Source: Lasiosphaeria ovina (Eukaryota; Ascomycota; Sordariomycetes; Sordariales; Lasiosphaeriaceae). Taken from it: a stretch of 64,000 nt of DNA. The position numbers and the translations under genes were made by a program. Below, piece by piece: positions 60,286-64,000 of the stretch (position 1 is its first letter; every line of letters starts with the position of its first letter). The stretch covers positions 4,774,001 to 4,838,000 of the forward strand of contig JAULSN010000001.1 in the NCBI GenBank assembly GCA_033439765.1. The letters run 5' to 3'. The notes below the pieces were generated by a model. It saw only the letters and a list, made by a program, of their open reading frames with translations. It was not told where the DNA came from and searched no databases.

Positions 60286-61700
60286 TCAGCGTCTTCCCTT
60301 CTTCTGGGTCATCTTCCGGAAAGCCTCCAAGCCACCAGACCCAATAGGCCGATGGTTAGGTCCCCGAACACCATCGAATGTGCTCCGTGGCGCAACAGTA
60401 TAGCTGGCGGGGAGGCCAGAAGGTCGAGCACGGTTAGAATTGAGCGGCTCAGGGGCGAGAAGCCGCTCCCGTTCAAGCTCGTAGGCCGTCTTTTCAGCTG
60501 GACGCTGGGTGAGCGTCATCTGTGAGCCGCCGACGGCGGCCTCTTGTCGCTGAGCAAGCTTGGCGGCGCTGTGATTATACAGTTAGCAAGAAAACCCAAA
60601 CAAAAAGGCCATCGTAGTATGCCACATACTTGAAGTCAAAGTCCCGGGTCTCCACATGACGCTTCTTGTAATCGTCGGTCCGCTTGAGAATAGGACGACT
60701 CCATTCGCCCAACAATCGTTCCGCGATACGCTTGATGCCAACCTCGGGTCGCTTGCTGCGAGTGTAGAAGAGCACCACCTTGCCGATGCCGCTGCTCAGC
60801 AACGAGTCTTTGCCGACGGGAAGTTTCGCAAGGGCTGTAAAGATGTCCCGCTGAATATTATATGCTGGCAGACTGCCGTCGTTGAGAGGCTCCAGGAAAT
60901 ACTTGAGAGATTGCAGGAAGTTCGTCTCCGGGTCGAGGACAGAGTCCTGGATCGCGGTCCGGTTGAGAAGCGCGGTGACTTGTGGGAGAAGCTTGAGTTT
61001 GTGCACTGCAGGCTGGCCCTGCTCGCGCGCCTCGTTATCTGCCACGCACGCCTTCTCCATCGCAACCTTGAGCGTCGCAATTTGGTCATCGATTTGATCT
61101 TCGAGATCCTATAGCGTTCACAGTTAGACATGGAAATGGTCAAGATTAAGAGTGGGGAGGGGTCGGCGAGTCACATACGATGTCATCCTTCTTTCTTCTC
61201 CGCTTGGTCGGATTTTTGACGGCGGCATCCATGGCGCGATCTAATGCACGCCGTCTACGCTCATCGGGCGTGAGGGACTCCTCATCCTCCTTCGCCTGTG
61301 CCGGGGCTTCTTTCCTGGCAGCAGTGCGCCGCTCGCCTTCGGTGCGCGCCTTGCGGGGCCTACGCTCACCCTCATCGTCATCTGCTGCATCGAATTCATC
61401 GTTGGGACGTGACCGCTTCTTTGGCCTCCGGCCTTCCTTTGGCTTCTTTGCTGTCTCGACGTCCGTCCGCTTTCTCTTTGCCGCTTTCAGGGTCTTTGCC
61501 ACATTTTCATCAATGTCGACAGGCTGGGCTTCCAAGTCGAGGTCGTAGTCATCAAACTGCTCCTCGTCAATTTCCGACAGCAGATCCGAGTCCTTGTCTG
61601 AGTCATTGCCGTCTCCATCTTGATGAACACCGGATGCGTCTTCGTCGTGTTCACGCGCCGGCTGGGCGGAACCGTCGCCTGGGGAATCGACGTCGGACAT
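60286..61700 (-). CDS. iws1: Transcription elongation factor IWS1 (Spn1)
   Basis: Exons 61700-61179, 61108-60630 and 60568-60286 are phase-consistent (GTATGT donors, TATAG and CACAG acceptors) and encode 427 residues. The N-terminal ~175 residues are acidic, then basic and disordered (DLLSEIDEEQFDDYDLDLEAQPVDIDENVAKTLKAAKRKR), including nuclear-localisation-like KRRRKK. The TFIIS N-terminal/IWS1 helical domain follows (QVTALLNRTAIQDSVLDPETNFLQSLKYFLEPLNDGSLPAYNIQRDIFTALAKLPV, SGIGKVVLFYTRSKRPEVGIKRIAERLLGEWSRPI). The tail is Arg/Pro-rich. IWS1 binds Spt6 and RNA polymerase II during elongation. An upstream in-frame ATG eight codons earlier is possible. Divergent from BRL1. Confidence 0.95.
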
Positions 61701-62225
61701 GGTTTTGTGAGGTTCGGAATGCAAGTTCCAAGGAGCGACTTAGAAAAGAGAAATCGGTAGTTTTAGAAAAGTCGCTTTAAATTCGACCAGCAAAGAAAAA
61801 ACCAGTACAGGTTTATGAAGTCGACAGGGTGGGCGGAACTGGCAAAGATTAGTTTAGGCGCTGAACTTTGTTCTTTAAAGTCTGATTGATTCCTGACCGC
61901 GCGCATCTCAAAGGCGCCTGGCCGCGTCGGGTCCGTGCGTAACAAATCCTTGGACCATGATTAGCCGGGGATCTACCGCCGTGCGCAAAGGGGGGGAGTG
62001 TGGCTGGCTTGCTGCAAAAAGCTCTCCTTGCCGACACGTTCAAGGCGGGGGCGATTTATTAGCTAGAAAACTTGCCGGTGCCGTTGTTTACGCTGCAGCG
62101 GTTGCCACCGACGACCTTGCCGTGCCTTGCGCTTCGATCATCCCAAGAGCACAACCCCAGAGCTTCGCTATCCACAACTCTGTCCGTGACAATTGTGACA
62201 CCTGCATCTACTCATATACTTGGAG
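61701..62225. promoter_or_regulatory. Divergent promoter region of iws1 and brl1
   Basis: 525 bp between two opposite starts. No distinct motif that I would name. Confidence 0.5.
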
Positions 62226-63888
62226 ATGGATCGTCGAACATTTGAAGGTCCAATGGACTGGGAATACCAGCACGCGCCGCCGGTCGATGCCTCAAGTCCT
62301 TTCGCAAAAATTCCCCAAAGGCCACCGATGCGTAAGTTCCTGTCGTCATTCCGTTTCGTGGCCTTGCATTTTTGGCCTCGACCTCTCTTATTTTCGACTT
62401 TGGAGAGCTCCATGGCCCCTGCGCACCTAAAAGTCAATCGACCATGCCACCTGCTGACCGAGGGCCGTTTCCCATAGCCTCTTTCGAGTCGCCCTCGCGA
62501 TTTGGCCGAGAAAATCCCAACATATTCGCTGCGCCCGCTGCTCCCAGAAGCTCCCCATTCAAGCAACAGGACCAGCCACGACCTCCTCACGCATCATTCT
62601 TCAAGCCTCAGCTGCAGAACAGACCGTCGGCTCCGCAGTTTCGGAATCCCGCCTTCACAACACCACAGAAGCGCTTGGACGAGCTCGTCTTCTCCGAGTT
62701 CTCTGGCGCCGAGTCAAGCCCCGCCATGACTGATGCGTCGGAGGCGCCGCCAGACACGCCCGACATTGACAGAGACGAAGATTTTGGGAAAATGACCATC
62801 ACACCGCATTCTGCCGGCAAGGCACTCTTTAGCAAGAGCATGCAGCGGAGTCGCACGCCAGGGAGAGGCGAAATTGTCCGAGGGAACAGAGACAAGGTCA
62901 GGAAGCGCAAGCGCCTGCAAGGTGACAGAGACGTTGGCACCGGGCGAGCTCGATTGGCCCACGCTTCCGACGACTCAGACAGCGACTGGGAAGAGGGATC
63001 AAGCTCAGGAGCACGCAAGTATGGAAAGGGCAAGGGATCCGGGCGTGGCTGGTTTAGTGGATTTCTTGCCGCGGTCAGCGACCACCCCAGCGCTCCAGCA
63101 ATCTTGTCCAAGTGGCTTCAGCTTGGCGTCAATGTCGTCCTTCTCAGCCTCATTCTCTTTGGCATTCTCGCCATCCTGTCACAGGTGCGGTCCGACCTGT
63201 CGCATGCGAGCGAAAAGGCGCGAGCCGCTATTGCTAGTGAAATGGCGCTGTGCGCCGACCACTACGTCAAGAACAACTGCTCTCCAAAGAATGGCCGCCC
63301 CCCAGCTCTCGATGGTCCCTGCAATGAATGGGAGTCGTGTATGAACCAAGATGCGATGGCCGTTATGAAGGTTCAGATTTCTGCCAGGAACATCGCGGAG
63401 ATCATGAACGAGTTTGTGGGAGTCATCACTATCAAGACTTGGGTGAGTGCTAATTCTCCAATAATTGCCCCCTTTGCCCCTTATTGCGGCGGCTAACCTT
63501 CCAACAACAGGGCTTCATCTTGTCTCTATTCCTGGTCACCGTGGTTGCCAGCAACGTGGGCTTCGGGTTTCTTCGCGAGTCGACGCTAGCCAACGCCCAC
63601 GCGCATGCCATGAGGCCAGCGGAGCCTCTCCATTCGCAGCCAGCTGGACTCTCAATGCTCGGGTCTCAGATGCATGACCCTCACCAGGCCTACATCTGGG
63701 CCCCTATCAGTGAGACCCCTCGCCACGTCCGGCGCAACCTATTCGTCGACGACGGGACCGACACGGAGAACTCTCCAGAAGCGAAATTCATTATGCCGCC
63801 GCAGACGCCATCGGGCAGGCGAAGCCCAAGCAAAGGCGAGAGAGGACGGAGTCCCTCTAAGGGGTCCAAGACCAGCAGGGGCTACTAG
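62226..63888 (+). CDS. brl1: Nuclear envelope protein BRL1/BRR6 family
   Basis: Exons 62226-62331, about 62406-63442 and 63511-63888 encode roughly 506 residues. The intron 1 acceptor (TTTGGAG) is a frame-based choice and uncertain. The N-terminal 280 residues are disordered, Ser/Pro-rich and acidic. The Brr6/Brl1 core then has a membrane segment (LGVNVVLLSLILFGILAILSQV) and a perinuclear loop with four cysteines (CADHYVKNNC, then PCNEWESC). The core continues MAVMKVQISARNIAEIMNEFVG and ends in a second membrane segment (GFILSLFLVTVVASNVGFGF) completed after the last splice. The tail is basic with SPSKGE repeats. The family acts at the inner nuclear membrane in nuclear pore assembly and lipid homeostasis through di-sulfide-stabilised loops. 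Confidence 0.92.
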
Positions 63889-64000
63889 GGGCCGCGCCGC
63901 GGATGCCAAGTTTTGAGCCGGTGTGGAGATTGGGTTGAGCCCAGGACTTCTCATTGGAAATATTACGATTGTAAATAGGATAGGGATCCCTGGTGTGCTG

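Overview
The window is nuclear DNA of a filamentous ascomycete, most likely a Sordariomycete and possibly of the Sordariales. The evidence is the gene structure: short introns with GTAAGT/GTATGT donors, YAG acceptors and CTAAC-like branch sites. The content also fits: fungal sterol methyltransferase ERG6, an AA9 polysaccharide monooxygenase, secreted tyrosinase, a fungal oxalate decarboxylase, a SAT4/rhodopsin-fold membrane protein, and pogo/Fot1-type transposons whose damage looks like repeat-induced point mutation (RIP). I assembled eighteen protein genes exon by exon, plus one intron-containing tRNA gene. Several have small exons: MZM1 (three exons), ERG6 (a 35-bp exon), oxalate decarboxylase (nine exons) and an AlaX-like protein whose first exon is just ATG.

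Layout. 1-3.8 kb: a low-complexity conserved fungal protein of unknown function (minus strand). 3.8-11.3 kb: no gene I can support. 11.3-14.1 kb: an SLC35F-type transporter and a gamma-glutamylcyclotransferase-like protein, both minus. 15.3-17.4 kb: decayed pogo-like transposon 1. 17.6-23.1 kb: an atypical SDR, the AlaX-type editing protein, tRNA-Thr(AGU), a SAM methyltransferase and an AA9 LPMO. 25.9-40.3 kb is the housekeeping core: a membrane protein with a Cys-rich ectodomain, pyruvate dehydrogenase E1 beta, ERG6, splicing factor SLT11/ECM2, MZM1, zuotin, a GNAT acetyltransferase and tyrosinase. 44.0-45.4 kb: a seven-helix SAT4-family protein. 45.4-53.0 kb is a repeat-rich accessory block. 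It holds pogo-like transposon 2 inserted into a tandem duplication, a gene remnant, and a short inverted-repeat element whose truncated relative lies beyond the oxalate decarboxylase gene. 56.2-63.9 kb: an SRPK-type kinase, elongation factor IWS1 and nuclear-envelope protein BRL1.

There is no biosynthetic cluster. Functional themes are gene expression (SLT11, SRPK, IWS1, AlaX, tRNA-Thr, the ribosome-associated chaperone zuotin), mitochondrial metabolism (PDH E1 beta, MZM1), membrane and sterol biology (ERG6, BRL1, SLC35F) and secreted copper or manganese enzymes acting on plant matter, phenols and oxalate (AA9, tyrosinase, oxalate decarboxylase). The most informative observations are these. 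The two pogo copies have each lost a different catalytic aspartate through CpA-to-TpA changes. Copy 2 carries an extra inverted copy of its own left end. The bicupin has a lid loop unlike the bacterial OxdC lid. The SDR lacks its catalytic lysine. I saw no convincing wholly novel system.
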